A stretch of DNA of 64,000 nucleotides from Pontibacter roseus DSM 17521 (GCF_000373265.1 NZ_KB890769.1:62001-126000); one strand, 5' to 3'; shown: positions 16,365-25,216, numbered from the stretch's first letter. Notes: generated from the letters alone by a model not told the origin. Numbers and translations are program-made.

Positions 16365-16946
16365 CTAAATCCGTTTGAAGTCAATCCAGTAATCGGAAGT
16401 GGCATCAGCATAGGCTCTCAGTTTCTGCAATAGCATCTCCGCATCTGACTCCACTATCAAGTTCTGCCGCTGGTCCAGCTTCACGAATCCCTCTGCAACG
16501 GTATGATTTATCATGTCGAAGAACCTGTCATAGTAGCCATTGATGTTGTAAAAGGCCACAGGCTTTTTGATAATACCCAGTTGGTTCCAGGTAATGATTT
16601 CGCAGATTTCGTCAAAAGTACCGAAGCCTCCCGGCATGGCGATAAAAGCATCGGAGCGGGCTGCCATCATGGCTTTGCGCTCGTGCATGGTCTGCACCAC
16701 ATGCAGTTCCTGCAGGCGGGTATGCGCCACTTCTTTGTCCACCAAGCTCTGAGGTATGACACCAATAGCGACGCCCCCTGCTGCCAGCACGGCATCTGCA
16801 ATGGTCCCCATCAAACCTACCTTCCCGCCACCAAACACCAATTTTATACCTTGGGCTGCCATCAAACTGCCTAGTCTCTCCGATGCCTCCTGGTATACTG
16901 CTTGGTTCCCTGTGTTGGCGCCACAAAACACTCCTATACTCTTCAT
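16365..16946 (-). CDS. LOG-family nucleotide phosphoribohydrolase
   Basis: A 193-residue protein of the LOG (TIGR00730) family, which removes ribose 5-phosphate from nucleoside monophosphates such as cytokinin precursors or AMP-like compounds. Visible motifs are FGGGKVGLMG (about residue 39) and the catalytic PGGFGTFDEI (about residue 104). It lies alone on the minus strand with its own terminator. Its substrate in bacteria of this type is not known; cleanup of damaged nucleotides is one option. Confidence 0.87.
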   Translation of the reverse strand: MKSIGVFCGANTGNQAVYQEASERLGSLMAAQGIKLVFGGGKVGLMGTIADAVLAAGGVAIGVIPQSLVDKEVAHTRLQELHVVQTMHERKAMMAARSDAFIAMPGGFGTFDEICEIITWNQLGIIKKPVAFYNINGYYDRFFDMINHTVAEGFVKLDQRQNLIVESDAEMLLQKLRAYADATSDYWIDFKRI

Positions 16947-17042
16947 CTGCTATACTTGTCTGCTTAGTCTATTGTATCAGGTATAAACAAAGGCTCCAAC
17001 ATTGCTGCTGAGGCCTTCGCTTTTCATTATAAATTTCAGTTA

Positions 17043-18185
17043 CTACGCCGGTATCTTTTTGTACATCTTCGCCAGCGTCTCCACGGCGTAGTCAATCTCC
17101 TCGGCGGTGTTGTACTTGCTGAAAGAAAAACGGATGTTGCCACGCGCTGGGTCTGTGCCAAGGGCACGCAGTACGTGCGAACCCGCATTGGCTCCACTGC
17201 TGCAGGCGCTTCCGCCAGAAGCTGAAATCTTGTTGATGTCCAGGCTGAAGAGCAGCATCTCGTTGATGTCAGAGGCGGGCAGGCTCACATTGAGCACCGT
17301 GTACAGGCTCTTGTCGCCGAACTCCGACATGCCATTGAAGCTCACGTCCTCCAGTTGCTCCCTTAGCTTGTGAACCATGCGGTCCTTCAGCCCTTGTATG
17401 TGCCTGGCATGCTCGCCCATATCGCGGTAAGCAATCTCCATCGCCTTGGCCAGCCCGATGATGCCATATACGTTCTCGGTGCCGCCTCGCATGTTACGCT
17501 CCTGTGCACCTCCCTGAATTAATGGCTGTATCTTGGTGCCCGCGTCGCAGTACAGGAAACCAACGCCTTTTGGCCCATGGAACTTGTGCGCAGAACCCAC
17601 TATGAAGTTAGCTCCTAGCTGCTGCAGGTCGTGCTTGTAATGGCCCATGGTCTGCACGGTGTCAGAATGGAAGATGGCATCATATTTCCTGCAGATTTCA
17701 CCAATGGTCTGGATGTCGTTCAGGGTGCCAATCTCGTTGTTGGCATGCATGATGGACACCAAGGTGCGTGGCTGGCTAGCCAACAGTTCCTCCAGATGCT
17801 CCAAGTCCAGCACGCCGCGCTCGTCGTGGCGCAGGTAGCTTACCTGTACATCGCCGCTCTTCTCCAGCATCTCCATGGTATGCAGTACTGCGTGGTGCTC
17901 CAACTTGGTTGAGATGGCATGCTTTATACCTAATGAGCGGCACGTGCAGACTATGGCTGCGTTATCCGCCTCGGTGCCACCTGAAGTAAAGAAGACTTCG
18001 GCAGGCGAGGTATTCAGCAGCGTCGCCACTGTTTTCCGGGCCTTTTCAATGGCTGACCTCACCTCACGCCCATGCGAATGTATGGACGAGGGGTTGCCGA
18101 AATGCTCCAGCATGAATGGCGCCATCGTGTCAAAAACCTCCTTATCTAGTGGAGTGGTAGCAGCATTGTCTAGGTAAACGCGCAT
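17043..18185 (-). CDS. iscS: cysteine desulfurase (IscS/NifS family)
   Basis: A 380-residue PLP enzyme that takes sulfur from cysteine for iron-sulfur clusters and tRNA thiolation. The PLP lysine lies in SAHKFHGPKGVGF (about residue 199) and the catalytic cysteine in SGGSACSSGA (about residue 325). The N-terminus YLDNAATTPLD is typical of the group. No IscU or other isc/suf gene is adjacent, so the symbol reflects family and not operon context. It is preceded by the strong terminator of the phosphoglucosamine mutase gene. Confidence 0.88.
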   Translation of the reverse strand: MRVYLDNAATTPLDKEVFDTMAPFMLEHFGNPSSIHSHGREVRSAIEKARKTVATLLNTSPAEVFFTSGGTEADNAAIVCTCRSLGIKHAISTKLEHHAVLHTMEMLEKSGDVQVSYLRHDERGVLDLEHLEELLASQPRTLVSIMHANNEIGTLNDIQTIGEICRKYDAIFHSDTVQTMGHYKHDLQQLGANFIVGSAHKFHGPKGVGFLYCDAGTKIQPLIQGGAQERNMRGGTENVYGIIGLAKAMEIAYRDMGEHARHIQGLKDRMVHKLREQLEDVSFNGMSEFGDKSLYTVLNVSLPASDINEMLLFSLDINKISASGGSACSSGANAGSHVLRALGTDPARGNIRFSFSKYNTAEEIDYAVETLAKMYKKIPA

Positions 18186-18236
18186 GTCTTTGTTTTTTTA
18201 TCTTATTCTAATCGAACTACTAAAGTATCAAAAAAA

Positions 18237-18280
18237 GTTGCGCCAGGGCAAAGAATATGCTTCTCTTGCCCTGGCGCAAC
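18237..18280 (-). terminator. terminator of the phosphoglucosamine mutase gene
   Basis: A 15-bp perfect stem (GTTGCGCCAGGGCAA / TTGCCCTGGCGCAAC) with a 14-base loop, followed on the minus strand by seven T. It insulates the upstream mutase gene from the cysteine desulfurase gene. Confidence 0.9.
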
Positions 18281-18327
18281 AGGTCTAGCTTATTGTAACT
18301 TACATGTGCAACAACAGCCCATTATAC

Positions 18328-19713
18328 CTATATGGAAATAATTTCCCGGATGTCGTTGATGATTTTGTTCGCCAGGTGGTCTGCCGTGGCGTTACTCTCT
18401 GACTCAGCATAAATTCGGATGATAGGCTCCGTGTTGGACTTGCGCAGGTGCACCCATTCTTTCCCGAACTCTATCTTTACACCGTCTATCGTATTGATAG
18501 GCTGCTTGGCGTAGCGTTCCTGCATCTGCTGTAGCACCTGGTCCACGTTCACCTCCGGCGTCAGTTCGATTTTGTTCTTGGAGATGAAGTAGCTTGGGTA
18601 TGAGGCGCGCAGGCGTGTCATGCTCATGCCGGACTTTGCCAGGTGCGTCAAGAACAGGGCTATACCTACCAAGGCATCACGGCCGTAGTGCAGCTCAGGG
18701 TAGATGATGCCTCCATTGCCCTCACCACCGATAATGGCATTCTGGGCTTTCATCATGTTCACCACGTTCACCTCTCCCACCGCTGCTGCATAATAGCTGC
18801 CACCGGCTTTCTCGGTCACATCACGCAAAGCCCTGGTTGAGGAAAGGTTTGACACGGTGTTCCCCACCTGGTTCTGCAGCACGTAATCGGCTACGGCCAC
18901 CAAGGTATACTCCTCGCCAAACATGCTGCCGTCTTCATTGATGAGCGCCAAACGATCCACATCCGGGTCTACTACTATACCTAAATCAAACTTTCCTTTC
19001 TCTATCACGCGGGAGATTTCGCGCAGGTTCTCGGGGAGCGGCTCCGGGTTATGGGCGAAGTTGCCATCGGGCTCGCAGAAAAGCTTTTCAATCTTGGTAA
19101 CACCCAGCGCTTCTAGCAGCATCGGGAGGGCTATACCTCCGCTGGAATTCACGCAGTCAATGGCCACACTGAAATCTTTGGCTTTGATGGCATCCACATC
19201 TACCAAGGGCAGCGCCAGGATAGCGTCGATGTGTTGCTTCAAGTCTTCATTGCTTTGCTGGTAGCTGCCCAGTTCGTTCACCTGCGCAAAATCAAATGCC
19301 TCCTGCTCCGCTAAATCAAGCACAAGCTTTCCTTCCACATCCGATATAAACTCACCTTTCTGGTTGAGCAACTTCAGGGCATTCCATTGTTTAGGGTTGT
19401 GGCTGGCAGTGAGAATAATGCCACCGCCTGCCTTGCGAGCCGGCACCGCCATCTCCACGGTGGGCGTGGTGGACAGGCCCAAGTCAATCACGTTTATACC
19501 CAAACCCTGCAGGGTGGCGCATACCAATTTGTTCACCATGTCACCTGAGATGCGCGCATCGCGGCCTACTACGATGGTGTTATTATTGGTGGTCTGTAAC
19601 ACCCAGGTACCGAAAGCTGCGGCAAATTTCACCACATCAACAGGTGTGAGCGCGTCTCCAGCCTGTCCACCTATCGTACCTCTTATTCCTGAAATTGATT
19701 TTATTAAAGCCAC
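18328..19713 (-). CDS. glmM: phosphoglucosamine mutase / phosphomannomutase
   Basis: A 461-residue alpha-D-phosphohexomutase, probably converting glucosamine-6-phosphate to glucosamine-1-phosphate for peptidoglycan and LPS precursors. The phosphoserine loop is TASHNPKQWNALK (about residue 102), the metal loop is DPDVDRLAL (about residue 250), and the sugar-binding GEGNGG and C-terminal RKSNTEPIIRIYAE motifs are present. The start is GTG at 19713. A TAnnTTTG-type box (19737-19744, minus strand) lies 23 bases upstream. A phosphomannomutase activity cannot be excluded from sequence alone. Confidence 0.88.
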   Translation of the reverse strand: MALIKSISGIRGTIGGQAGDALTPVDVVKFAAAFGTWVLQTTNNNTIVVGRDARISGDMVNKLVCATLQGLGINVIDLGLSTTPTVEMAVPARKAGGGIILTASHNPKQWNALKLLNQKGEFISDVEGKLVLDLAEQEAFDFAQVNELGSYQQSNEDLKQHIDAILALPLVDVDAIKAKDFSVAIDCVNSSGGIALPMLLEALGVTKIEKLFCEPDGNFAHNPEPLPENLREISRVIEKGKFDLGIVVDPDVDRLALINEDGSMFGEEYTLVAVADYVLQNQVGNTVSNLSSTRALRDVTEKAGGSYYAAAVGEVNVVNMMKAQNAIIGGEGNGGIIYPELHYGRDALVGIALFLTHLAKSGMSMTRLRASYPSYFISKNKIELTPEVNVDQVLQQMQERYAKQPINTIDGVKIEFGKEWVHLRKSNTEPIIRIYAESESNATADHLANKIINDIREIISI

Positions 19714-19920
19714 TAGTCGTATATATTATTCGGCTGCAAAAATAACAATTTGGTTTTAATACTGAGAACTTTCTATCCTTTCGTGCCCTGGCATACTGTT
19801 AAGGCAGGCGCCAATTGGCTCTTGCAATGTTTTTCAAAAATATTTTATGGAAAAAACATTAGCCATGCATCATCACACGTAGACACCATGCAGTACAAGC
19901 TACCTGCGCCCAGATTTTAT

Positions 19921-19928
19921 TATATTTG
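19921..19928 (+). promoter_or_regulatory. candidate -7 box of mazG, leaderless position
   Basis: TATATTTG matches TAnnTTTG exactly and ends only 5 bases before the mazG ATG. If used, transcription would begin at or very near the start codon. No strong -33 TTTG is seen. Confidence 0.45.
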
Positions 19929-19933
19929 CTTTT

Positions 19934-20743
19934 ATGAACAGCATAAACTTTGATGACACCCCCCGCGGAAGGCAGTTGCAGGCCTTTAACCGGGTACTGG
20001 ACGTGATGGACGAATTGCGGGAAAAATGCCCTTGGGACAGAAAGCAGACCATGAACAGCCTGCGCCACCTCACTATAGAGGAAACCTATGAGCTTTCGGA
20101 CGCTATACTGCGGGAGGACATGCCCGAAATCAAGAAGGAGATTGGGGACATCATGCTGCACATGGTGTTTTATGCTAAGATAGCCTCAGAACAACAGACG
20201 TTCGACATAGCAGATGTGCTTAACGCCCTGTGTGAGAAACTCATATTCAGGCATCCGCACATTTATGGAGATACCACTGCCAATACTGAGGAGGAAGTAA
20301 AACAAAATTGGGAAAAGCTGAAGCTGAAGGAAGGCAACAAATCGGTGTTAGGAGGCGTGCCAGCCTCGCTTCCTGCACTGGTTAAAGCAATGCGTATTCA
20401 AGAAAAGGCCAGGGGAGCCGGATTCGACTGGGACGACAAATCTCAGGTATGGGAAAAGGTGCAGGAGGAACTAAACGAGTTCGCATCGGAGTTTAACATT
20501 CTAGACACCAACACGATAGACCATACAAGAGCAACGGCAGAGTTTGGTGATTTACTCTTTTCACTCATCAACTTCGCCCGCTTTATCGACATTAACCCGG
20601 AAGAAGCGCTGGAGAAAACCAACCTTAAGTTTATTGACCGGTTCAAGTATATGGAGCGGGAGGCAGCGAAAGAAGGCAAACGGCTGCAGGACATGACATT
20701 GACAGAAATGGATTTTTATTGGAATGAAGCAAAAAAGCAGTAG
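19934..20743 (+). CDS. mazG: nucleoside triphosphate pyrophosphohydrolase MazG
   Basis: A 269-residue tandem-domain MazG that hydrolyses (d)NTPs to NMP and pyrophosphate, cleaning non-canonical nucleotides and modulating (p)ppGpp levels in known cases. The first domain has REKCPWDRKQT and the metal-binding EETYEL with EIGDIMLH (about residues 50-80). The second domain repeats the pattern near ELNEF and EFGDLLFSLINFAR (about residues 180-215). The ATG at 19934 is the only one ahead of the conserved region. It is a single-gene unit. Confidence 0.93.
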   Translation: MNSINFDDTPRGRQLQAFNRVLDVMDELREKCPWDRKQTMNSLRHLTIEETYELSDAILREDMPEIKKEIGDIMLHMVFYAKIASEQQTFDIADVLNALCEKLIFRHPHIYGDTTANTEEEVKQNWEKLKLKEGNKSVLGGVPASLPALVKAMRIQEKARGAGFDWDDKSQVWEKVQEELNEFASEFNILDTNTIDHTRATAEFGDLLFSLINFARFIDINPEEALEKTNLKFIDRFKYMEREAAKEGKRLQDMTLTEMDFYWNEAKKQ

Positions 20744-21303
20744 GCTTGCATATAGGTTTTCGTTTAGAGCGTGTATATTTATGCCTTCAATGCTCCCCAT
20801 CTTCATCCAACAGACTTAATTAAGTAAGTAAGCAATCATCCTATTAGTTTAAATTGCCAGTGACATTACCCTCGTATTAACGAACTCGGCTAACAAGGTA
20901 TTCGTACCTTCCATGGCTATTGCACAGTTTCTAGCTGATTCATACGCAGTCAAGTCTGCAGAAATGACTCTCTAAATACGGGTTTGCTGTAGTGAAGCAC
21001 CTACAAAGGGTAGCCGAGGCGCGAAGATGAAGTTTAAACTTTGGATAGAAAGTCAAAATAAATATATTTGTAAACGCGCAATATTTACCGTTATAACCCA
21101 CACTATTAAGAGGTAATTCAGCATAAGTTTAGGTACGACAAATAGAATTTATAAAATTTAAGGCGCCAAAACATTTGAAAATTGAAGAAAAAGCAGAAAT
21201 TGCAAAACCATTAAAGAACTAAATCCGAAACAATTACATTCTTACATTACACAAACATTTTTTATTACAACACAAACAGCTAAACTTTAAACTTTTAAAC
21301 AAA
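20744..21303. other. 560-bp intergenic region with the exbB promoter and long leader
   Basis: The longest gap in the first half of the window. It is AT-rich compared with its surroundings, contains no AGGTATA heptamer, and has no ORF with a credible start and no tRNA fold that I can recognise. The best promoter lies at 21040-21070, which would leave a leader of about 230 bases before exbB. The function of that leader is unknown. Confidence 0.55.
21040..21070 (+). promoter_or_regulatory. promoter of the exbB-exbD-exbD-tonB cluster
   Basis: TTTG at 21040-21043, a 19-base spacer, and TATATTTG at 21063-21070 match both halves of the Bacteroidota housekeeping promoter (TTTG, about 19 bases, TAnnTTTG). 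This is the best promoter match I found in the window. The predicted start near 21075-21080 leaves about 225 untranslated bases before the ATG at 21304. Confidence 0.65.
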
Positions 21304-22170
21304 ATGGAAAAAAAGACTGCAGTAGTGAGCAAAGATGCTAATGTAGAAAAAACCCCAAGCCCGATTGGCGGCGTATTTGCGAGCATTGTTATTCCGCTTG
21401 CGTTGATAGCCTCTGTGCTTATCTATATGTTCGTTTTTGGCAATCCTGCCAACTTCGAAGGCAACGACCCAGCTAACCACCCGCTTCCGGGCAACTATCT
21501 TGGAATTGTTTACAAAGGTGGCTGGGTAGTACCAGTTTTGCTTGCTCTTAACCTGTTGGTATTCATCTTCGCTATTGAGCGTGCCCTGACAATCAGCAAG
21601 GCAAAAGGCAAAGGAGGTGTTGCCCAGTTTGTGCGCACTATTTCTGCTAGACTGAAGCAGAACGATATCAATGGCGCAATTGCTGCCTGCGATGCTCAGA
21701 AAGGATCCGTTGCTAACGTAGTGAAATCCGGTCTGCTGAAGTACAAGGAAATGCAGCATGAGCCAGAACTGCTGAAAGCAGAAAAAGTAGCTACTATCCA
21801 GAAGGAAATCGAAGAGTCTACTTCTCTTGAGCTGCCAATGCTGGAGAAAAACCTGGTAGTTATCTCAACTATCGCCTCTATCTCCACACTGGTTGGTCTG
21901 ATTGGTACAGTACTTGGTATGATTAAGGCCTTCTCGGCTCTTGCGACTTCAGGTGCTCCTGACTCAGTAGCTCTTGCAAACGGTATCTCTGAGGCCCTTA
22001 TCAACACTGCCTTGGGTATCACTGGTTCTACTCTCGCGATTATCGCGTACAACTACTTTACAAGCAAAATCGATGAGCTTACTTACGGCATCGACGAAGC
22101 AGGCTTCAGCATGGTGTCTACTTTCACAGCTCAGCACGAAACACCAGCTGCAAGACCACACACTGTATAA
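21304..22170 (+). CDS. exbB: ExbB/TolQ/MotA-type proton channel subunit
   Basis: A 288-residue inner-membrane protein forming the proton channel that energises TonB with ExbD. Hydrophobic segments lie at about residues 21-44, 75-96, 180-210 and 233-252. The third contains the typical STLVGLIGTVLGMIKAF signature and the fourth the conserved INTALGITG. The extra N-terminal membrane segment is common in Bacteroidota ExbB. It is first in an operon with two exbD genes and tonB, with gaps of 25, 19 and 3 bp. It would power the TonB receptors of the window. Confidence 0.92.
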   Translation: MEKKTAVVSKDANVEKTPSPIGGVFASIVIPLALIASVLIYMFVFGNPANFEGNDPANHPLPGNYLGIVYKGGWVVPVLLALNLLVFIFAIERALTISKAKGKGGVAQFVRTISARLKQNDINGAIAACDAQKGSVANVVKSGLLKYKEMQHEPELLKAEKVATIQKEIEESTSLELPMLEKNLVVISTIASISTLVGLIGTVLGMIKAFSALATSGAPDSVALANGISEALINTALGITGSTLAIIAYNYFTSKIDELTYGIDEAGFSMVSTFTAQHETPAARPHTV

Positions 22171-22195
22171 GTTAAACCGTATTTAACCAGATAAG

Positions 22196-22801
22196 ATGCC
22201 TAAAGTAAAAGTAAAAAGAACGAACCCTTCATTGGATATGACGCCAATGGTGGACTTATTCTTCTTGCTGGTTACTTTCTTTATGTTGACTGCGACAGCC
22301 AGACCAGATGAGGCTGTTATAGTAGATACACCTTCATCTGCTTCAGAAATCAAGATCCCGGATACAAACGTAATCACAATTACGGTTGACAAAAATGACC
22401 GCGTGTTCTTTGGGGTAGACGGACAGCAGACAAAGGAAGTACTACTTGATAAGATAGCAGGTAAGTATGGAGTCGGCTTTACCGCAGAAGAGAGGAAGAC
22501 TTTCTCTCTTCTAAGCAACTTCGGTGTGCCGGTAAGCCAACTGAAATCTTTCCTGGCTATGGAGTCAAATGCACGTAAGGAGGTAAACCAGCCGGGGATT
22601 CCGATTGACTCTACTCGTAATGAATTAGGTGATTGGGTATTGCAGACACGTCTTACAAACCCTCAGGTGGTAATTGCCATCAAGGGCGACCAGGACACAA
22701 GCTACCCAACAATCAAGCGAGTGATGGACATCCTGCAGGAGAAGAAGGTAGACAGGTTTAACCTGATTACTGACATGGAGGTAAAGCCAACGAATCTATA
22801 A
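22196..22801 (+). CDS. exbD: ExbD/TolR-type protein, copy 1
   Basis: A 201-residue protein with one N-terminal membrane helix and a periplasmic domain. The signature DMTPMVDLFFLLVTFFML starts at residue 14; the aspartate in the membrane segment is the proton-carrying residue. The periplasmic part is longer than in E. coli ExbD (141) and has an insertion around KSFLAMESNARKEVNQ. It is the second gene of the exb/ton operon. The second copy is only distantly similar, so the channel may be built with two different ExbD chains. Confidence 0.92.
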   Translation: MPKVKVKRTNPSLDMTPMVDLFFLLVTFFMLTATARPDEAVIVDTPSSASEIKIPDTNVITITVDKNDRVFFGVDGQQTKEVLLDKIAGKYGVGFTAEERKTFSLLSNFGVPVSQLKSFLAMESNARKEVNQPGIPIDSTRNELGDWVLQTRLTNPQVVIAIKGDQDTSYPTIKRVMDILQEKKVDRFNLITDMEVKPTNL

Positions 22802-22820
22802 TTAGAAAGGAGATAAGAAA

Positions 22821-23342
22821 ATGGCAGAAATGCAACAACAGGCCGACTCCGGCAAAGGTGGCAAGAAACGCGCCAAACGCCAGTCGACCAAAATTGACAT
22901 GACACCGTTGGTAGACCTTGCCGCCCTTCTGATTACGTTCTTCATGCTTACCACGACCTTCAACAAGCCTCAGACCATGGAGATTAACATGCCTAAGAAG
23001 GTCGACAACCCAGAGGAGCAGATAGCTTTGAAAGCGAGTAACGCCATGACTATTTTACTTGGCGAGGACGACAAGCTGTACTACTACTTTGGATTGGCTG
23101 AAGATAATCCAGAAGTAATCGAGTCTAATTATTCACCAGGCGGCATCCGCAAAGTTTTGGTGTCACCGCAGGTGAAATCAAATGATAAGATGACTGTTAT
23201 GGTGAAGCCAATGGAGGAGTCTCGATACAAAAATGTAGTGGATATCCTGGACGAGTTAAAAATAACGGATACCAAGAGGTTTGCCATGGTAGATATTGCC
23301 GAGTCAGACAAGAAATTGGTACAAGAACAAATAGGAAACTAA
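22821..23342 (+). CDS. exbD: ExbD/TolR-type protein, copy 2
   Basis: A 173-residue ExbD with a long basic cytoplasmic N-terminus (GGKKRAKRQSTK) and the signature DMTPLVDLAALLITFFML at about residue 26. The membrane aspartate is conserved. The C-terminal domain contains MVKPMEESRYKNVVDILDEL, typical for the periplasmic fold. It lies 19 bp after copy 1 and 3 bp before tonB, so the genes are translationally close. Two adjacent exbD genes are usual in Bacteroidota. Confidence 0.92.
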   Translation: MAEMQQQADSGKGGKKRAKRQSTKIDMTPLVDLAALLITFFMLTTTFNKPQTMEINMPKKVDNPEEQIALKASNAMTILLGEDDKLYYYFGLAEDNPEVIESNYSPGGIRKVLVSPQVKSNDKMTVMVKPMEESRYKNVVDILDELKITDTKRFAMVDIAESDKKLVQEQIGN

Positions 23343-23345
23343 GAT

Positions 23346-24176
23346 ATGGAAGTTAGCAAGTTAGCAAAAGCATCGCTCGACGATATCGTCTTCGAAGGAC
23401 GAAACAGGGCGTACGGTGCCTACCTACTTCGCAAAATTTACAACAAGCATATCACAATTGCCGCAACCGTAGCAATTGCACTGTTCTTCCTCTTCCTCAG
23501 TATACCTTTGATTACGAAAATGATTAAAGGTGACCAGGATGAAGCACAAATGGTAGAGCGAATTGTAACAGAAGTAGACCTAGCACCGCCGCCACCACTT
23601 GATGAGGCAACGCCGCCTCCGCCGCCGCCGCCGCCGCCAGACCTTCCGCCGCCGCCGCCACCCGTGCGTGCACAGGTGAAATTCACGCCACCAGTTGTGA
23701 AGCGTGACCAGGAGGTTCAGGAAGAAGAGAAGGTGCCTGATCAGTCAGAATTAGAAGACGTTGACATCGGAACAGAAACGGTTGAAGGCGTAAAAGGCGC
23801 CCCAATGGACCTAGGTGACATCGACGGTACAAGCGATGTAGTGGCAGAAGTAGTAGAAGAAAAGCCTTATACTTACGTAGAGCAGATGCCTGAATTCCCA
23901 GGTGGTGAAAGCGAAATGTTAAAGTATCTTGGCAAGAACATCCGCTACCCAGCCGCAGCACAACGTGCCGGTGTAGAAGGTCTAGTAGTACTTTCCTTTG
24001 TTGTTAGCCGTACAGGCGAGATATCTGAGATACAGGTGGTGAAAAGCCTTGGTTCAGGTACTGACGAAGAGGCCATGCGCGTTGTAAAAACAATGCCGAA
24101 ATGGTCGCCAGGCAAGCAGAATGGTAGAACGGTACCAGTTCGCTATACCTTGCCAGTACGATTTGCTATCAAGTAA
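23346..24176 (+). CDS. tonB: energy transducer TonB, copy 1
   Basis: A 276-residue TonB that links the inner-membrane ExbB/ExbD motor to outer-membrane receptors. A conserved cytoplasmic start (DIVFEGRNRAYGAYLLRKIY) precedes one membrane helix at about residues 37-57. A proline-rich spacer follows at residues 77-105, including a run of nine prolines. The TonB C-terminal domain starts near residue 180 (PEFPGGESEMLKYL) and ends VRYTLPVRFAIK. The proline tract is encoded by a CCG-rich repeat at 23611-23660. It ends with a strong terminator. Confidence 0.93.
   Translation: MEVSKLAKASLDDIVFEGRNRAYGAYLLRKIYNKHITIAATVAIALFFLFLSIPLITKMIKGDQDEAQMVERIVTEVDLAPPPPLDEATPPPPPPPPPDLPPPPPPVRAQVKFTPPVVKRDQEVQEEEKVPDQSELEDVDIGTETVEGVKGAPMDLGDIDGTSDVVAEVVEEKPYTYVEQMPEFPGGESEMLKYLGKNIRYPAAAQRAGVEGLVVLSFVVSRTGEISEIQVVKSLGSGTDEEAMRVVKTMPKWSPGKQNGRTVPVRYTLPVRFAIK
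23611..23660 (+). repeat. CCG-type trinucleotide repeat inside tonB
   Basis: Two runs of CCG/CCT triplets (about 23611-23639 and 23646-23660) encode the polyproline spacer of TonB. Such tracts can change length by slippage in steps of one proline without breaking the frame. Confidence 0.75.
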
Positions 24177-24183
24177 TCAGACT

Positions 24184-24230
24184 CTATAAAACAAAAAGGC
24201 CCTGCACGTCAGGGCCTTTTTGTTTTATAG
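24184..24230 (+). terminator. terminator between the two tonB genes
   Basis: A 21-bp perfect stem (24184-24204 with 24210-24230) and a 5-base loop, with a T-rich distal arm. It separates the exbB-exbD-exbD-tonB operon from the second tonB unit. Confidence 0.88.
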
Positions 24231-24359
24231 AGGTTCTTGAAAAGAATAGTTGAACAAAAAATCAAATAAATATAGATAGCATTTATGGAATAGTTGGTTT
24301 GAGTGCATCATCAGAGAAAGCATTAGAGATGCTATTGATTCACTTAAAACAACTAAGCC

Positions 24360-25199
24360 ATGAACGAGAGCTATTTATTTGACATGACCTTCAACGATGA
24401 AGTGTTTGCCGGGAGAAACAAAGCCTATGGTGCTTATGTGCTGCGCCACGCGTACAGTAGGCACATCATCTTCGCGGCTGTAGTAGCCACATCTGTCTTC
24501 ACGACGAGTTTAGCATGGCCACTATTGAGTCCTGGCAAAACAGAGGCAGCGACGAAAGCCATATCAGAGCCAGACAATAAAGGAACAATCACAATTTTGG
24601 ATGTACCCCATATCATGCCTCCTCCCCCCCCAGCGCCAGAGCCGATAGCTGAGCAACCACGGGTACAGCCGATAGAAAAGGCAGTTAAGACAATAGCCTT
24701 CACTAAACCAAAGGTAGTACCTAATGATGCACCTGAGACGGGACCGGAAATGCCAGATGTAAACCAATTGGCAAGTGCCGTAATAGGAACAGAAACTCAG
24801 GAGGGAGAAGCGTCAAGTACAGGGCTTCCTGACGCAACAGCTGGCGAGGACGGAACAGGTGGAGAAGCGACAGATATCAACGCAGTCTACGAGTTCGCCG
24901 CAGAAATGCCAAACTTTGAAGGCGGAGAAGAGGCTATGCTCAAATACATAGGTAAACGAATAAAGTATCCAAGGCTGGCGGTACAGGAGCAAGTAGAAGG
25001 TATAGTAGTGGTGAGCTTTGTCGTGAACAGGCAAGGTGAAATAACAAATGCCGCCATACTCAAGGGCTTAGGCTATGGGACTGATGAGGAGGCTCTGCGC
25101 GTAGTGGGCAGCATGCCCAAGTGGAAGCCAGGAAAACAGAATGGGAAGCCAGTGGCCGTACGCTACACCTTACCAATCAGGTTCAGCATGAAACGATAA
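24360..25199 (+). CDS. energy transducer TonB, copy 2
   Basis: A 279-residue paralogue of the upstream TonB with the same architecture: conserved N-terminus (DMTFNDEVFAGRNKAYGAYVLR), one membrane helix (about residues 37-55), a shorter proline-rich spacer (MPPPPPAPEP, about residue 85), an acidic linker, and the TonB C-terminal domain (PNFEGGEEAMLKYIGKRIKYP to VRYTLPIRFSMK). The two proteins share the last 90 residues closely, so this is a tandem duplication with a diverged spacer. The separate terminator and 183-bp gap suggest its own regulation. It may serve other receptors. Confidence 0.9.
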   Translation: MNESYLFDMTFNDEVFAGRNKAYGAYVLRHAYSRHIIFAAVVATSVFTTSLAWPLLSPGKTEAATKAISEPDNKGTITILDVPHIMPPPPPAPEPIAEQPRVQPIEKAVKTIAFTKPKVVPNDAPETGPEMPDVNQLASAVIGTETQEGEASSTGLPDATAGEDGTGGEATDINAVYEFAAEMPNFEGGEEAMLKYIGKRIKYPRLAVQEQVEGIVVVSFVVNRQGEITNAAILKGLGYGTDEEALRVVGSMPKWKPGKQNGKPVAVRYTLPIRFSMKR

Positions 25200-25216
25200 A
25201 CAACCCAATAAAGTAT

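Noticed and set aside
20744..21303. A possible tRNA or small RNA gene in the gap before exbB
   Set aside because: I could not find a T-loop (GTTCRANNC) with matching arms or any stable cloverleaf. A small RNA cannot be ruled out, but I see no positive evidence.
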